A stretch of DNA of 64,000 bases from contig MPNW01000048.1 in NCBI GenBank assembly GCA_011800805.1, positions 856,286 to 920,285 on the forward strand. The letters are read 5' to 3'. Below the pieces are notes generated by a model. That model worked only from the letters and a program-made list of their open reading frames with translations, was not told the origin of the DNA and searched no databases. Position 1 is the stretch's first letter. Every line of letters begins with the position of its first letter. Source of the DNA: Hirudo medicinalis. Taxonomy: Eukaryota; Annelida; Clitellata; Hirudinida; Hirudinidae. This document shows positions 25,404-38,600 of the stretch, in pieces. The position numbers were made by a program, and so were the translations under genes.

Positions 25404-27254
25404 TTAGGAATCCGTTTCCTTCTGCTCTAGGGTGTCCTTTTTGCTTGCTTTCTCTTGCATTATCTCGTTCATAGTAGTTTGACTTTTGCAGGAAGTCTTC
25501 AAAATCATTTTCGTCCAATCGCTGGGTTTAGGATAAACTTCTGAGTGTTTATTGTAATCCACTCTAAAGAAAGGGAACGGAGGACAGCAGGTCTTGGCTT
25601 TCTTTTTCTTGGCCTCAAAAAAGTGTTTCTTAAACATGGCCTTCGGGCAACGATGGTTCATCGGAAATGATTCCACAGTATTAACCTTAAGCTGACTATA
25701 TTCCTTGCAGTAAACGTCAAACATCTTATATTCGAGAGGATTTGCACCAGGAATTATGGATTCGTTGAGGGCTTCACGAGTAAACAAGCCGTTCTCAAAA
25801 ACTTCTTTGATTATACGACTGCATTTCTTAGAATAAGGAGATTTTTCAGATTTTGATAAAATCAGTTCCGTTATCACACAGACTATGAGTTTACTAGAAG
25901 CTCTTAGGTTTTTAGCAAGTGGTTTGCGTCCAACATTTGTGATAGTCTTTCCTGGTGTCCTGAAATTGGCCATAACGGCATCCTTGATGCATTTGTTTTC
26001 TAGAGCCCACAAAGCTGGAGCTTGGATGCGGGGACGGGAATAAACAGTCTTTGAAATTACAAGTGAATCATCTTTAAGATTTTCCTCCTCTTCGACTTCT
26101 TCTTCTTCTTCTTCTTCTTCCTCTACTTTTTCAGCATTACATTTTACATCGAACTCTTCTAAGGTGAATTCTCTGCAGACCGACTTGGGGTCTTCGAACG
26201 GATTTTCTTCCTGCTCTGAATTTTCCTCGAACTCTTCCCCAATTTCATTTCCTTCCTTTTCGTTTGTTTTAAGTGCTGTTGACTTGGCCTTTTCTGTCGA
26301 TTTTGACAAAGTCTCCGGGAAATTTCCTGTTTCTGTCTTGTCATCCTTTGGGATTTCGAGCACTGGTTTTACTTTGAGAAATTTTTCCTGATATTGTGGA
26401 GCATTTAAGTAGTCCCAGTGTTTCAAATCGAGCGAAAAATGCATTGCATATTTAGTCATCTTGCTCCTATCAGCCTCGTTATCGATATGTGACACGTCAA
26501 ATGGAACTGAATCCGATGCAGCCGCCACTGAAGCTTTGCGCAACTTAGCTCGTTGGGAGATGCTAGGTCTGTATTTATCCATGAAATTTGTGTCGATGGC
26601 TTCGTACCGAAACCCGAGAGCACAACAACCCGACTTTCTCGTTTCATTTTCCATCCAGTTTGCTTCGTAATTTGGATCTGTCAAGAGTCTAGTAAAGTGT
26701 GCATCATTTTTCGTGGGGTACTTAACTTCACCAATGAGATCTCGGAGAATAATATAGCTTGCTGGTTTCCTGTAGATTTTGGCAAGGGTTAGGGGTGTTT
26801 TGCCAGCCGCATTCTCTGTCATCCACCCGGACGGACTAATGCCAAGATTAAGGTCGTGCCTAATTAACTTTTCAACAATGAATGGATTTCCGCTCACAGC
26901 TGCATAATGCATGGGTCTGTTGAAAAGCAAATCAAGGCATTGAATGTTGAATCCAGAATAGCCAAGGAGCACTTCGCACAATCCCTGACGACAAAACAAA
27001 CAGGCGTAGTGCAGCGCTGTCAAACCTCTAAAGTCCTGTTGGTCCAACAGCACTCGATGCGTTGCAAGCAAATTCCTTGCGATTTTCACACCCCATCTCT
27101 CGTCGTCTATGAGAGAGCAGAGCATCAGAGGGGTTTGTCCACGATCGTTCTTTATATTTACTCCATAATCGAGTAGAACTAAGAGTTGAATCTGATTGAA
27201 CATTCCCTTGCTTATCGCATTCGCAATACTCGCCTCTAACTTTGGTCGGGGCAT
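25404..27254 (-). CDS. Single-exon ankyrin-repeat protein, 616 aa
   Basis: One uninterrupted frame encodes 616 aa. Ankyrin repeats are visible at about 36-70 (NDRGQTPLMLCS), 73-105 (DFRGLTALHYACL), 109-142 (NRPMHYAAVSGNPFIVEKLI) and 148-172 (GKTPLTLAK). The rest is charged and contains no domain I recognise. A glutamate tract at about 385 (EEEEEEEEVEEEE) comes from a TTC/CTT repeat on the plus strand near 26097-26123. Several KK/RK clusters could be nuclear localisation signals. Ankyrin repeats mediate protein binding, so no specific function can be given. Every other gene in the window is split by introns, so an intronless 1.85 kb frame suggests a retrocopy or a lineage-specific gene. Confidence 0.85.
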   Translation of the reverse strand: MPRPKLEASIANAISKGMFNQIQLLVLLDYGVNIKNDRGQTPLMLCSLIDDERWGVKIARNLLATHRVLLDQQDFRGLTALHYACLFCRQGLCEVLLGYSGFNIQCLDLLFNRPMHYAAVSGNPFIVEKLIRHDLNLGISPSGWMTENAAGKTPLTLAKIYRKPASYIILRDLIGEVKYPTKNDAHFTRLLTDPNYEANWMENETRKSGCCALGFRYEAIDTNFMDKYRPSISQRAKLRKASVAAASDSVPFDVSHIDNEADRSKMTKYAMHFSLDLKHWDYLNAPQYQEKFLKVKPVLEIPKDDKTETGNFPETLSKSTEKAKSTALKTNEKEGNEIGEEFEENSEQEENPFEDPKSVCREFTLEEFDVKCNAEKVEEEEEEEEEVEEEENLKDDSLVISKTVYSRPRIQAPALWALENKCIKDAVMANFRTPGKTITNVGRKPLAKNLRASSKLIVCVITELILSKSEKSPYSKKCSRIIKEVFENGLFTREALNESIIPGANPLEYKMFDVYCKEYSQLKVNTVESFPMNHRCPKAMFKKHFFEAKKKKAKTCCPPFPFFRVDYNKHSEVYPKPSDWTKMILKTSCKSQTTMNEIMQEKASKKDTLEQKETDS

Positions 27255-27771
27255 TTCGACCGTTAGATGGAATCTATATCACAAACAATTGCTTCAACTT
27301 TCATGCCGAATTTTATGTGAAGCTCTACATCGCGACGATAATATTTACGAAGTTTGAATTGCATGTGACGTGTTTAAATTAAGGTTTTATTTGTTCAATT
27401 TTGGTTGAAAGTTTCAATTTGTATTTATTTTAGTTATGGGTACTTTACACACATATAATTAACTGTGTGCATTATCGATTGATTGATTAATTGGATTTTA
27501 TTGAACACGATAAAATAAACACACGAAGACTATGTATATAAACATAAATTTGTTTGTGTTCAAAAGGCACATCCGAAATGACATAGTCCCGCTTATAGAT
27601 AACCTGCAACAGTGGAAAGCACAGATATTATGTATAATATACTATAATAACGCACATTAACACCGTCCTTTAGAAGTACCGCTTTCAAGCGTTCTTGGTT
27701 ACAATTTTTGGAATCAATTAAAGATAATTTTTTTTCAGATTAAGCATAATAATATTTAAATGTTGAAGAGA

Positions 27772-30265
27772 TTAAATTCCTTCTTGAATTGCCTGCTTGC
27801 CATCGTACAAGGTAGGTGCGTTCAGTAATATGGCAATTCCACCAAGAAAACAAACTAACAGGTACAAAATCAGAAGAATTCGATCCACAACTCTGGACAC
27901 GTACATCCAATCGTCTTTGACCTGTTTAAATTAAATTGATGTGACTAGGAATTACATAAAAGTACCCAGAGCAGCATTAAATAACAAAGTGATTTGTAAT
28001 ATTTAATCTAAGGAAGAAATGCATCCTTGACAAAAATACTTAAGATAATTAGAAATTTTAGATTAATGATATATCAATAGTGATAAATTGATTATATTAA
28101 CAGTGATAAATTCGTATCCTTCTGGGCATCCGTGACCGAGGGGTCAAGGCTTTCGTTTTGGTGCGGCTACGTTAAGAGCTCAATTCCTGGCGCGCTTTTT
28201 AAGGAGTTTCTAACATTCATGAAGAATCCAACACACCCTCCGACTCTCATTCTCAGATTTCATATGGCTGGCCACAAAAGCAAGCCCATCAATGGCCTTG
28301 TGAACATTGGGCGGATACCTCTGCATTTGGCGCCTGGCACATGCCTCGCAGATCTTGCTCATGTCGAAGCCTGACAGTTTTTCTTGTGGTTCGCTCTTGT
28401 ACATATCTCTGTTGGACGACATGTATTTTATACACTTAACAAGCAAGATATAATTTTTATCATATCATTTTATAATTACATTATTGTATATCATTGTACA
28501 ACTATCGCAAAAGTATTATCACTAATTTCTAAAAGAGTTTAAAAAGTCCAAAACCTTAGATTATCTAGATTGGCATGGGAAGGCTTGAATTCCTTTTTGT
28601 AAGGATTTCCAAAAGGTAGTAACTCGCTATGGGCCATGGAAAAATCAACTCGTGTTTCTTCGTCGATGTGGCACTCAGGTGGTCTTTCTATGAACAGAAA
28701 CCTCGGTAGTGTGTCTATGAAGACTTTCTTTACCCAGTCTGACATCTTACAGTTTCCAGAAGACCTGAAAACGTTGATTACTTCATCATAGGCAAGTCCT
28801 AAATCATCCAGTTAAGCAGCAGGCGTTAAACCGTGTTTCTTTAAGTCCAAAATAACAGCATGGCCTCAATTCTGGATTTCAGTTTTAAGTGTTAATATGA
28901 GCTGTTTAAATTTAACTTAAACCATACAAATGTTTTTCATACATCTTGAATATAATAAAAACTAGCATTTATAGAAATATGAGATACTGCACGTGCCTGT
29001 GGTTTATGTTGAGGACTATAACAGAGGCAATGGCCGATATTGAAACCAGGATACAAGTGAGAAGGAGATATTTTCCGATCATCGGAATAACAATCGAAGT
29101 ACCAGGAACCAATTCCATGAGCAGGAGCTGGAAAATGCTGAGGGACAACATAATGGAGATGCACACGCTGATCTTTTCTCCGCAGTCACACGGCAAATAG
29201 AAGGCAAGGAAAGTCAACATGTTGATGGATACGCAAGGAATGATGAGGTTGATGATGAGGTAGAGGGTTTTACGTCTCAAAGTGATGAAGAAAGTGATGT
29301 CTGGATAAGGTTGGTCACCACAGCAGGGGTAAGTTACGATGTGTTTGCGTGCCGAAACATTCATCAGATCCCACTCGACACTCTTGTAATACTCGTTCAG
29401 CTGGATCGCAGGGTCTATGAGATCCGTCTCGTTGCCTTTATTCCATTTATGCCTGAGATCCACCTGGTCAATGGATGGATTTATCTTGAAAGTTGTAATA
29501 TGTTGCAAATGATTTTTCTCGAAGAGAAATTGAGTTTCACATTCCAAAAACTGAAACAAACTCTTAAACTGATATTCTAACGAATCAATATGGAAACACA
29601 AAATAATTATCTAAATTAGATTTCACGTTTAAAAATATCATCGTAAACATATACTAGGGCACCAGAATATGTCCAAGCTCCAAATTTCATCTTGCAGGTT
29701 TGTTCGTCAAATGGGAAATACTTGACGTCGATTTCACACTGGCTTTTATAAATGGCTGGTGGCTCCCATTTGACGCTTCCATTGAAAGAGATGGTGACCT
29801 TTGTCAGCAGGGTGATGATGTAATCTCCATCAGCACTGGCATGTGCACAATATTATTTGTTAATATCTTATCAAGTACCGATAACATTTGTTGGAGAAAT
29901 AATTATTGAAAAAACATAAGAAATTACAAATTAGACACTCACTTATTGTAGAGGACCAAATCAGGTATCCAAATGGATTCAGCGGGAACGTACAACATAT
30001 TCACTCCCCCATATTCGACAGGATCCCATTTCAAGCTGTTATCAGTCCATTCCTTGCGCAAAAACACATCGTCGTCATTATCTTCAATGAAAACCATCAT
30101 CAGCTTTTTGTTCCACTAACTGACTTTTGACGGTGAAGATTTTATTATTATTATTATTATTATTATTAAGATTTTGGTGGGGCCTGTATGTATTTACGTG
30201 AATGGGTGATAGAGGTAAACCTTTGTTTGTCTGAAATCATAAGCAATATTAAGACGATCTTNAGA

Positions 30266-30343
<78 letters not shown>

Positions 30344-30677
30344 CGTTATCGTTATCGTTATCGTTATCGTTACCATTATCATTATCATTATCATTATCAT
30401 TACCATTATCATTATCATTATTATTATTATTAGCAATCGCATTAACATAAACTGCAATTGTTCATGAATAATTTCTTTAGTAAGTCAACTCAAGACAAGG
30501 GTGTAATACTTTGTTTTTATAATGCAATTTGAATATTGTCCTAATGCATTAGTTAAAATTACTAATTATTTAAACAAATATCATTTTAATGTAAATTTAC
30601 TACTTACAATTTATATAAATTTCCTACTTTCATCAAATATTTCAAGTAGATGTTAATTTCGAGCAATTAAAATGCAC

Positions 30678-30715
<38 letters not shown>

Positions 30716-30785
30716 TATAATAATAACCATTGAAGCTCACTTGGTTTAACCAGACGTTGGTTGTAATGATTTCGTTCTTTTCATC
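27772..30785 (-). CDS. Nicotinic acetylcholine receptor alpha-type subunit (5' exons missing)
   Basis: Seven exons on the minus strand join in phase to 447 codons: 30741-30785, 29943-30052, 29655-29835, 28988-29463, 28555-28764, 28237-28408, 27772-27921. They encode [15 protein letters not shown] (the conserved 45-bp exon), [36 protein letters not shown] (Cys-loop), [13 protein letters not shown] (vicinal cysteines, hence alpha type), [18 protein letters not shown] (M1), [14 protein letters not shown] (M2), [11 protein letters not shown] and [17 protein letters not shown] (start of M4). This is a subunit of a pentameric cation channel of the plasma membrane. The signal peptide and first extracellular exons were not found in 30786-32679. 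Odd residues in the M1-M2 region are discussed in the findings. Confidence 0.92.
30053..30740. repeat. Microsatellite-filled nAChR intron
   Basis: The intron between the 45-bp exon and the next exon contains short TTA runs (30140-30168 and 30680-30715) and a composite array at 30266-30433. That array begins as about 25 TTA units, changes to TCGTTA units and then to YCATTA units, showing stepwise point mutation followed by expansion. Confidence 0.9.
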
Positions 30786-32679
30786 CTATTCAACACAATC
30801 ATTATCATTGTTAATTCGTTATCGTAATTCATTAATTGTAACAATTAAATTGATTTTAATTGCTATTGATATGAAATTAATGTATTATTATTAGTGGAAT
30901 ATTAAATATGGAGTTTATGTCGTTATGAGTATATGTTTATGTCGTTATTTCTTGAAAATAGTATAATATTTTTTGATATTAATTTGACTAAATATCACTT
31001 AATTATTAAAATGCTAATTTCATAAGTTCAAATCCATTTGCAACAATACTGGAAGCATTAATTTTGAGTCCAGGTTTTTGACCGAATGTTTAACAGGGTT
31101 CTCTTGTGTTTTGGTAACAATAACTTTATATTGTCACAGAGTCACTCAGGTTCCGAGTTCGTTAGTTGATTTGGTTCACTCTGAGATTTAATTGGTTTAT
31201 TATTATGTTTAGTTGGTTGTTTTAACCCATATTGCAGTCAACACTAGCGGGAATATCCATCATAATCACGCGCTGATCCTAGCCCTATCAGCGATGACTT
31301 AATCAGGCGTCCTATGTTTGTGGACATCCTCCTTTGTCCTGACTGGCTATTTAAGAAGCTAAGTCAGGGCATTCTTCCCTTCTCTCTCATACTCTTCCCG
31401 CTACGTCGCTACGCTGCTACTCCAGCAGTTATGTTGNAAAACTTTCATAGTAACATATGTCACATATATCCTCTTTAAACATGTTTTAAATTTTGAGGAT
31501 GTTTTAAAATTGACTTCATCGATAGCATTTTATTGTCCGTCAAATTTCAGATTTTTGCAAGAGCTTCTCTAAAATTCCACAACAATTTTGAGAAAACTAT
31601 TTCAATTTTCATTTGAACAATAACTCGTTCGTTAATTACTAAAATTCTACTCGTTCAATTTTTTTGTTAATTAAAAAATGTGCTTTTTCAAACCTCTAAA
31701 AATAAGAAATGATGCAGTTTGACCTTTTGATTGCGTGGGTGTCTTTAATGACTCAGGTAACTTTTTATTATAACTATTTGAGCTTGATCAAAGTTGACGT
31801 GTTATGATCATCAGAGACAAAACCAGATTGCTTTGAATAATAATACAAATAAAAATCCCAAAGCTTAACGTCAACTGACTTTTAAAGAATTCAGACTATT
31901 ACAGTCTAATATTATTCAAATATTAAATAAAAATAATAAACTGAAAATAAATGAAATTAATCTTATTCACAACTGATAGATTTCATTAATTGTAATTATG
32001 AGTTTCATATTCACTGAATTCTAAAATAATTTAGACGAGCAAGTTAATGTAAGTGACATATCGAGCTTTTTCAATGCCGCCTCATGAAGGTGTTTCGTGT
32101 TCGCTAACTTCAACTTGCAAAAAGAAAACACATTGCCTAAGTCTAAAACAGTTTGAACTGCAACGATGTTCAATTAAGAATCAATATTCGGAATGAATAT
32201 TGATCTGAAATATTGATATGAAATCGGTCCTGTTTGAACATAATCAGCTTTTTCGCTCTAACTTGTCCTTAGTTTATCACAGGCCCGTGTTACTCATAAC
32301 TCATTGTTAGCCAAGTTGCTCGATTTGCATTATAATAAATGCTGCATGTTAAGATATTTGAATTTTGTTAATATAACTAAGCATATGTTATAACACGACT
32401 TATTGATTAGAGTCACGGGCGATTTCTGTAAACACTAAACCATTGACTTTTGACAACTTGAGATCAACCTAATTTGGCGATAGGAGGCTACCTAGGTATG
32501 CTCCAGATGTAGGCCTGTTCATATATAACAAGTAAACAATCCTTCTCGTGTTGTTTACTTGGCCGGGTTTGTTCGGTTTGGAACCTGTCCTCCATGTAAA
32601 TGCTCTGGATAAATAAAATATTATATGGTAATTTTGTCGAAATAACATTTAAATTAAAATCGAAAGTTGAACTTAAAAT
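30786..32679. other. Divergent interval between nAChR and CDC14
   Basis: 1.9 kb between the 5'-most nAChR exon found (minus) and the CDC14 start (plus). The missing nAChR 5' exons should lie here, unless they are lost or too diverged for me to read. A block at 31230-31437, less AT-rich than its flanks, contains a TATTTAAG box and ends at an N (see findings). The rest is AT-rich without recognisable coding sequence. The CDC14 promoter must be near the right end. Confidence 0.5.
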
Positions 32680-35600
32680 ATGGGTGATGACAAACATGAT
32701 GTTATTGGAAGTGCATCAGAAATCATCAAAGGTAATATTCAGTTAATATCAATTAACATTCGTTAATTATTTTGTGTGTGTAAAATTACTTGAAATTAAT
32801 GTAACGCCATCTACTGCAATTATTTGTTATGCAGATACTCTTTATTTTGCTACATTAAGAATAAGACCAAAATCAACTGAAAATTCACACTATTTTTGCA
32901 TTGATGATGAACTCACTTATGAAGGGTGAGTTTGATATTTGTTTGATATTATCAAACTCTTTTTTAAAAGTGTTGGACATAAGCTTGTATATCATTTTGT
33001 TCCAATGTGATTTGAATTAATGTATGTAATTCAGGTTTTTTCAAGATTTTGGTCCCCTGAATATTGCCAAATTGTATCGATATTGCTGTAAGCTTGACAG
33101 AAAACTCAAGGTTCGATGGATTTTGGATATCAAAATAAATATTTATTGCTTAAGCAAATGTTTTCGAGAAAAACCATAGCTTTACAATGATCATTATTAC
33201 TGCTAAACAATCACATCTACTTCCACGTTATTGATTATTGCCTTAAGCAATTATTCATAACAAACTTTTAGAGAGTAATTATAAATTATTTTATTACTGA
33301 ATATTAAGTCACTTGTGTTAAATAATATTAGAGGCAAGCCTGAAATCACAGTAAAATAATATTTGAAGTGAATAACTTCTCACAATAACCTGTAATTTAT
33401 CACTGTGACACTTGCCATGATGCAACCATGATTCTTTTGAAATTCTGTTTCAAGTGCATTAGTTTTTCTGAGAATTTATTTATTATCTTTCTTTAGAGGT
33501 TTTATTGAAATGAATAATTAATTTTAGTTAATTGTTATTTTTATGTAATAATCGTCCGTTCTTCTCGGCCGATCGGTCATTTGCGACGAAATCTACTGAC
33601 GTTATTATTTGTTGCATTTCAAGACATTTGCTGAGGCAAAGAAAAGAATTATCCACTACACGAGTTTCAATCCACAGAAGAGAATAAATGCTGCCTTCCT
33701 AATTGGCTCTTACGCTGTAAATATTGTTACTAGCAATTACATTTTATCCTTAAAAATACTGTAATTGTATTTTTAAATTTAATTCACAAATTTCTGTCAG
33801 AAAAGATCAGTTTCTTTTTGATATATATGTATATTATAAAACATAACTTATTAATCAGTACAACTTAAGTAAGCTTCTTTGTTGGGGTCTAATGTTTGTC
33901 ACCACTACTGTTATAATACCTGAGCATCATTTGTTTTTGCCTCAAGATAATTTACTTGAAAAGAACTCCAGGTGAAGTGTACAAATCTCTTGTGTCGGGA
34001 TTCAATCCGCCGTTCACAAATTTCAGGTCGTTTGTTTCAGTTGACATTTTAAAAGGAATTTTAGTGCATCCATTCATAATTTTATTTCACCAGGATCTGC
34101 TCCTGAGGAGAACTTAAAATTCTTTAATTCTTAAAATAATATAATAATAATTATATGTAATAATATATAATAATATATATTTCTATTTTTAGAGATGCAT
34201 CGCAGGGCCCGGCCGTGTTTACAATTAGTCTCGTGGATTGCTTCAATGGAATTCATAAGGTTGAGCTTCTGTCACTTCAATGTCTACTTCTTTGTACGAC
34301 AGCTTCTCTTCGAACGGAGATTAGCAATGAAATTTCGTGCTTTCTCCCAAGTCGGACGTTTAACGCTCGTTACCGATGTTTTGTGGAAAAGCACAAAACT
34401 GAAAAGCTGATTCGACCTCATTTGCATTAATTGCATACAAATCTGTTTAACACCCTGCAATTATTTCTTCAAACATCTCTTTATTCATGTTTAAGGCATT
34501 ACATCACGGCTTCCTCGACTTCGAGTCTTTCGGTGTCGAAGAGTACGAACACTACGAGGTACAATTTGCTTGTTTCCATCTTTCATTTTTACAGAAGTAT
34601 TTGACAAAGTAATCCTTGATGTTGTTTATATTCCCTGATATCATATGTAATCCATAGGTGTCCAAGATACTATTTTTAACTTTATTGTTGTCATCTGTTC
34701 TAAATTTAGAAAGTAGAAAATGGGGACTTGTGCTGGATTATCCCAAAGAAATTTATTGCATTTTGTGGTCCTCATGCTAGAGCCAAGCTTGAGAGATGTT
34801 AGTACTTCTTTATTATCCCCTGCATAATTAATTGTTATACTATTATGATAACTATTATTATTGTGCAAATAATGATTATTGAAATGCATGCATCGTCACA
34901 CTTATATTATATCTTGTTGAATTAGGAAAGGAATTCTTCAGATCTGTTATGAAATACTTTCTTGTGGTTATTATTATTGCCGCAAGAGAAATATGCACTC
35001 CGCAGTTGAAGGTCAAATAATATTTATATAGCCTGATTCTCAAACCTAAGCATCATCACACAAGAGAAAGATAGAATGATGTTGTTCATGATTGGACCAA
35101 TATTTCTGATTTCCAAGTTCTGATGGCATTATAATGAAAATATGGCGCAAATCTCTAATTGCATCTAATAGGTTCATCATTATCGTCCCATGAGATAACT
35201 GATTGCTGATCTTCAGAATATTCTACATTTTCTGTCAGTCTGTTGCAAATGGATTTTTTCTCTGATGATATTCTGTGTCTGTTGTGATCACGATGTCTAG
35301 GTATTCTTAGGTCAGAGGTTTTCAGTCTAACATTCTCTAAACACATCAGTTTTACCTATTCATTTTGAAGCCACATTATGCATGCTAAATTATAAGTAAG
35401 AATCAATATAAAATTATTGTTTGGAAGACAAATTTCTAATCATGAATGTAGAAAGGTGCTTGATGTAGAGAGCCCAATAAAGAACCAACAAGTGTTCTGA
35501 TTGTAGGACTTTTGTCCTCTTAGCTTCTGAAATATTTTTGCGTTTAATCAACTTAATATTTTGGCAAATGGTTACCTCATGCTGATTTGTATAATAATAA

Positions 35601-38600
35601 TAATGACGATGACAATAATGATGATAACAATAATAGCAACAACAACAACAATAATGAACTGATTGAAATCTTGTTGACATCCATTGAACATTTTCTTTCA
35701 TGTAGTTTGATTACAAATGATAATCTGAATTTTAAGAACATAAATTTGTTAGACTTTTGTAATTCTTTTTGTATGTTGTGTTTTCGATGTCTGCAGTTGT
35801 TAATAACAAGGCAAGCTGGTCCACGATTGGAGCATTGATTTCCATCTATGAGTGCATATGATTGTTATTGTTATCATCTACTTGAACGCTGGATGAAACC
35901 TTTTAGCATGGAATTTTGAATATTATCATTTTCAATTTATTTATGATTCATGAAGTTGTTATATTCAGTTTGTTATTTATTTACTATTACCTATTATTCG
36001 CCTATTATTTACTTATTCACTTTGCTTCCAGGTTATCCTCAGCACACTCCTGAATTCTACTTCTCCTACTTTCGCAAGAACAACGTGTCCGTGATCATCC
36101 GCCTCAACAAGAAGATGTACGACTCGCATCGTTTCACAGATGCAGGATTCCAGCACTTTGAGCTTTTCTTTCTCGACGGGAGCTCTCCAAGCGACCAGAT
36201 CCTCGACAAATTCCTGGACATTTGTGAAAGTGCGCCCGGAGCCATTGCCATTCACTGCAAAGGTGAGTTTAAAATTCTTGGAGAGATGCATCCATCGACA
36301 TGCTGGTGTCCAAATTCTGTGCTAATGCTGAGCTTATGAATCTTGTTTATTTGTATTTGTGGTGTTCATGTTTATGCATATTTGTAGGCCCGAATTTGCA
36401 GTGGTTGTGCGTTTTTGGTTATGGGTTGCACTCAGAGAGCTCTTTGGTTATAAAAAGTTCTGAATTAGATTTGTTGTACATTTGCAATATGACTTTTTTT
36501 TTTTAATTTTCTAAAGGGAATTAATAAATAAGTTTATGAATGAATGGATGAATTATGAAGCTGCATAGTGCATCTGTAGATGCATAAAAATTTAATTTTA
36601 TGATTTTCAGCTGGCTTAGGCAGGACGGGCACTTTAATAAGTTGTTACCTGATGAAACATTACAAGTTTACAGCCCTGGAGGCCATCGCCTGGTTGAGGA
36701 TATGCAGACCTGGTTCTGTGATTGGTCCACAACAGGCTTACCTTGTCCAGTAAAATGGCTTGTTTCGTTCATAATTTAATGCTTCTATGTTTTTATTTTC
36801 TAATGCTTTAGAATAGGATCCTGACTTCTTCTTAGGTCTTAACATATCTTGTTTAGTTTTATTCTCAATTTTAAACATATTTTTATGCACATTTCATTTA
36901 TAAAGCATGATAACAGAAATAATAAGATATACAAATTACTATGTTCTTAGTTATGCTTTAAACTTCTATACAATTCCACTTCAAGAATGTGCAATTGTTG
37001 TGGTAATGTAATAGTTAAGAATTATTATTATGTTGCAGAGGAATGTTGTTGCAGCTAAATACTTCATTTCAAGATCACATTTATTCCAGAAAGCAAAATT
37101 ACTTGTGGAAGTCTGGTCGACCATTCAGTGACAGGAGTATTAACATTGATAGCAACAACAACAACAACAACAACAATAAAGAACCTATGAAGAACAAAAA
37201 CTCTTATGATGTAAATGTGCATGGTGGAGATAACGATGAAGAAGCAACTGATGTGGAGAGTTATGTTGCTCATAGAATTGACCAAATGTCTATGGTGAGC
37301 TGATATTTTATTTCTATGATTTCATTAAATATTTCCAAACACCACCTTATTTGTCTGCTTCATTTCTATTAAGTGCAAAATTACATCTTATTAGCCACAT
37401 GTCTTCTTCAAAATTATATGTACAGGCATGAAAAAAAAACCTAAAATATGATCAATTTATTTACACATATTAAACCAGGATGGAGGTGAGTTCCAAGGAG
37501 AGATTTTGAATCGGAGGAAGATGCTAAGGAAGCCTGTGAGCAGAAACAATGAATTTGTTCAGAGTATCTTATGGTCCCCACATAAAGGAAAGCCTCCAAG
37601 ATCTCCAGTAACCCTAAACTCAAGAAGTTCCCTCTCCAGTGATTTCAGGACTTCGAGTAGTTTCAGGCCTTCCACTACCCCAAACAAACTCACTTCTCAT
37701 CCTCTTTCCAAGAGTTCGACCGTTCAAAGGATCGGCAGTTCGGTTCAAAGACCTCGCATATTCCACAGCAGCACGAGTTCTCTCGGCAATCCTCCGTCGG
37801 TGCATTGCGACCATCATTCGACAACTCCTTCCTTTCAGAAGAGAGCCAATTCTTCTCAAACTCTTCACATCAAGAAGCAGCAATCAGAAAAATCTCCATA
37901 TTCATTCACTCTAACGAAAAGGTTGGTTTGAAAGGTGATTGAACTGATAGATTACCCAATCATTTATCATCTTGAAAAAAACTTTTTTTGAAACCATTTG
38001 ATTTTATTTTATGAACATCACACAAACAAAACTAAAATACAAGGATAACTGAAATGCAAAAGAAATGATGTCTTGAAGGCATTATTTTAAGAATTAAAAC
38101 TGTATTTCAATATAACAACATTGTAAATAATATTTATATAACAATATTATATAAATATAACATTATTAATAAATAATATGTAATAATTTATGACTTAATT
38201 TTCATAATGTTTAAGTGTTGAGGTAGCTGAATTATTATCACTTTAGAGGTGACCTGAGTTGATAAAAATCCTTTTTGCGACCTGCTCGGATAAATAAGTG
38301 GAAAATTATTCTTGAAATTCGCAACCTGGATTTGCTTAATTCTGTGTTTCGCTTGTGTTGCATTTTGAAGCATGCAAGTTTAAGATGTTTAAAATTCTAA
38401 ATCAGTGCTATCAGACCCCGGTCAGATTTTGGGCGGCCCTGCAGAATGATTGCAATTTGTGCAAGAAATGTAGCAGAAAAAATTAATAATTTAATAAATA
38501 ATATTTGACGATTCATAATGATTTAACAATTGAAATCGAAATAAAATGAAGTCCTATTTAAGAATTACATTAAGTTTGACTTGCTTGAGTCTTGTCTCTG

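Noticed and set aside
30053..30115. Extending the nAChR exon upstream to include [14 protein letters not shown]
   Set aside because: The conserved 45-bp exon at 30741-30785 supplies this part of the protein in phase, and GCAAG|GAATGG is the matching acceptor.
30194..30457. Poly-Tyr/His and poly-Ile/Met frames
   Set aside because: Translation of the TTA/TCGTTA composite microsatellite inside an nAChR intron.
35155..35346. Minus-strand frame inside a CDC14 intron as a nested gene
   Set aside because: Short, no similarity, and no supporting exons; left as chance.
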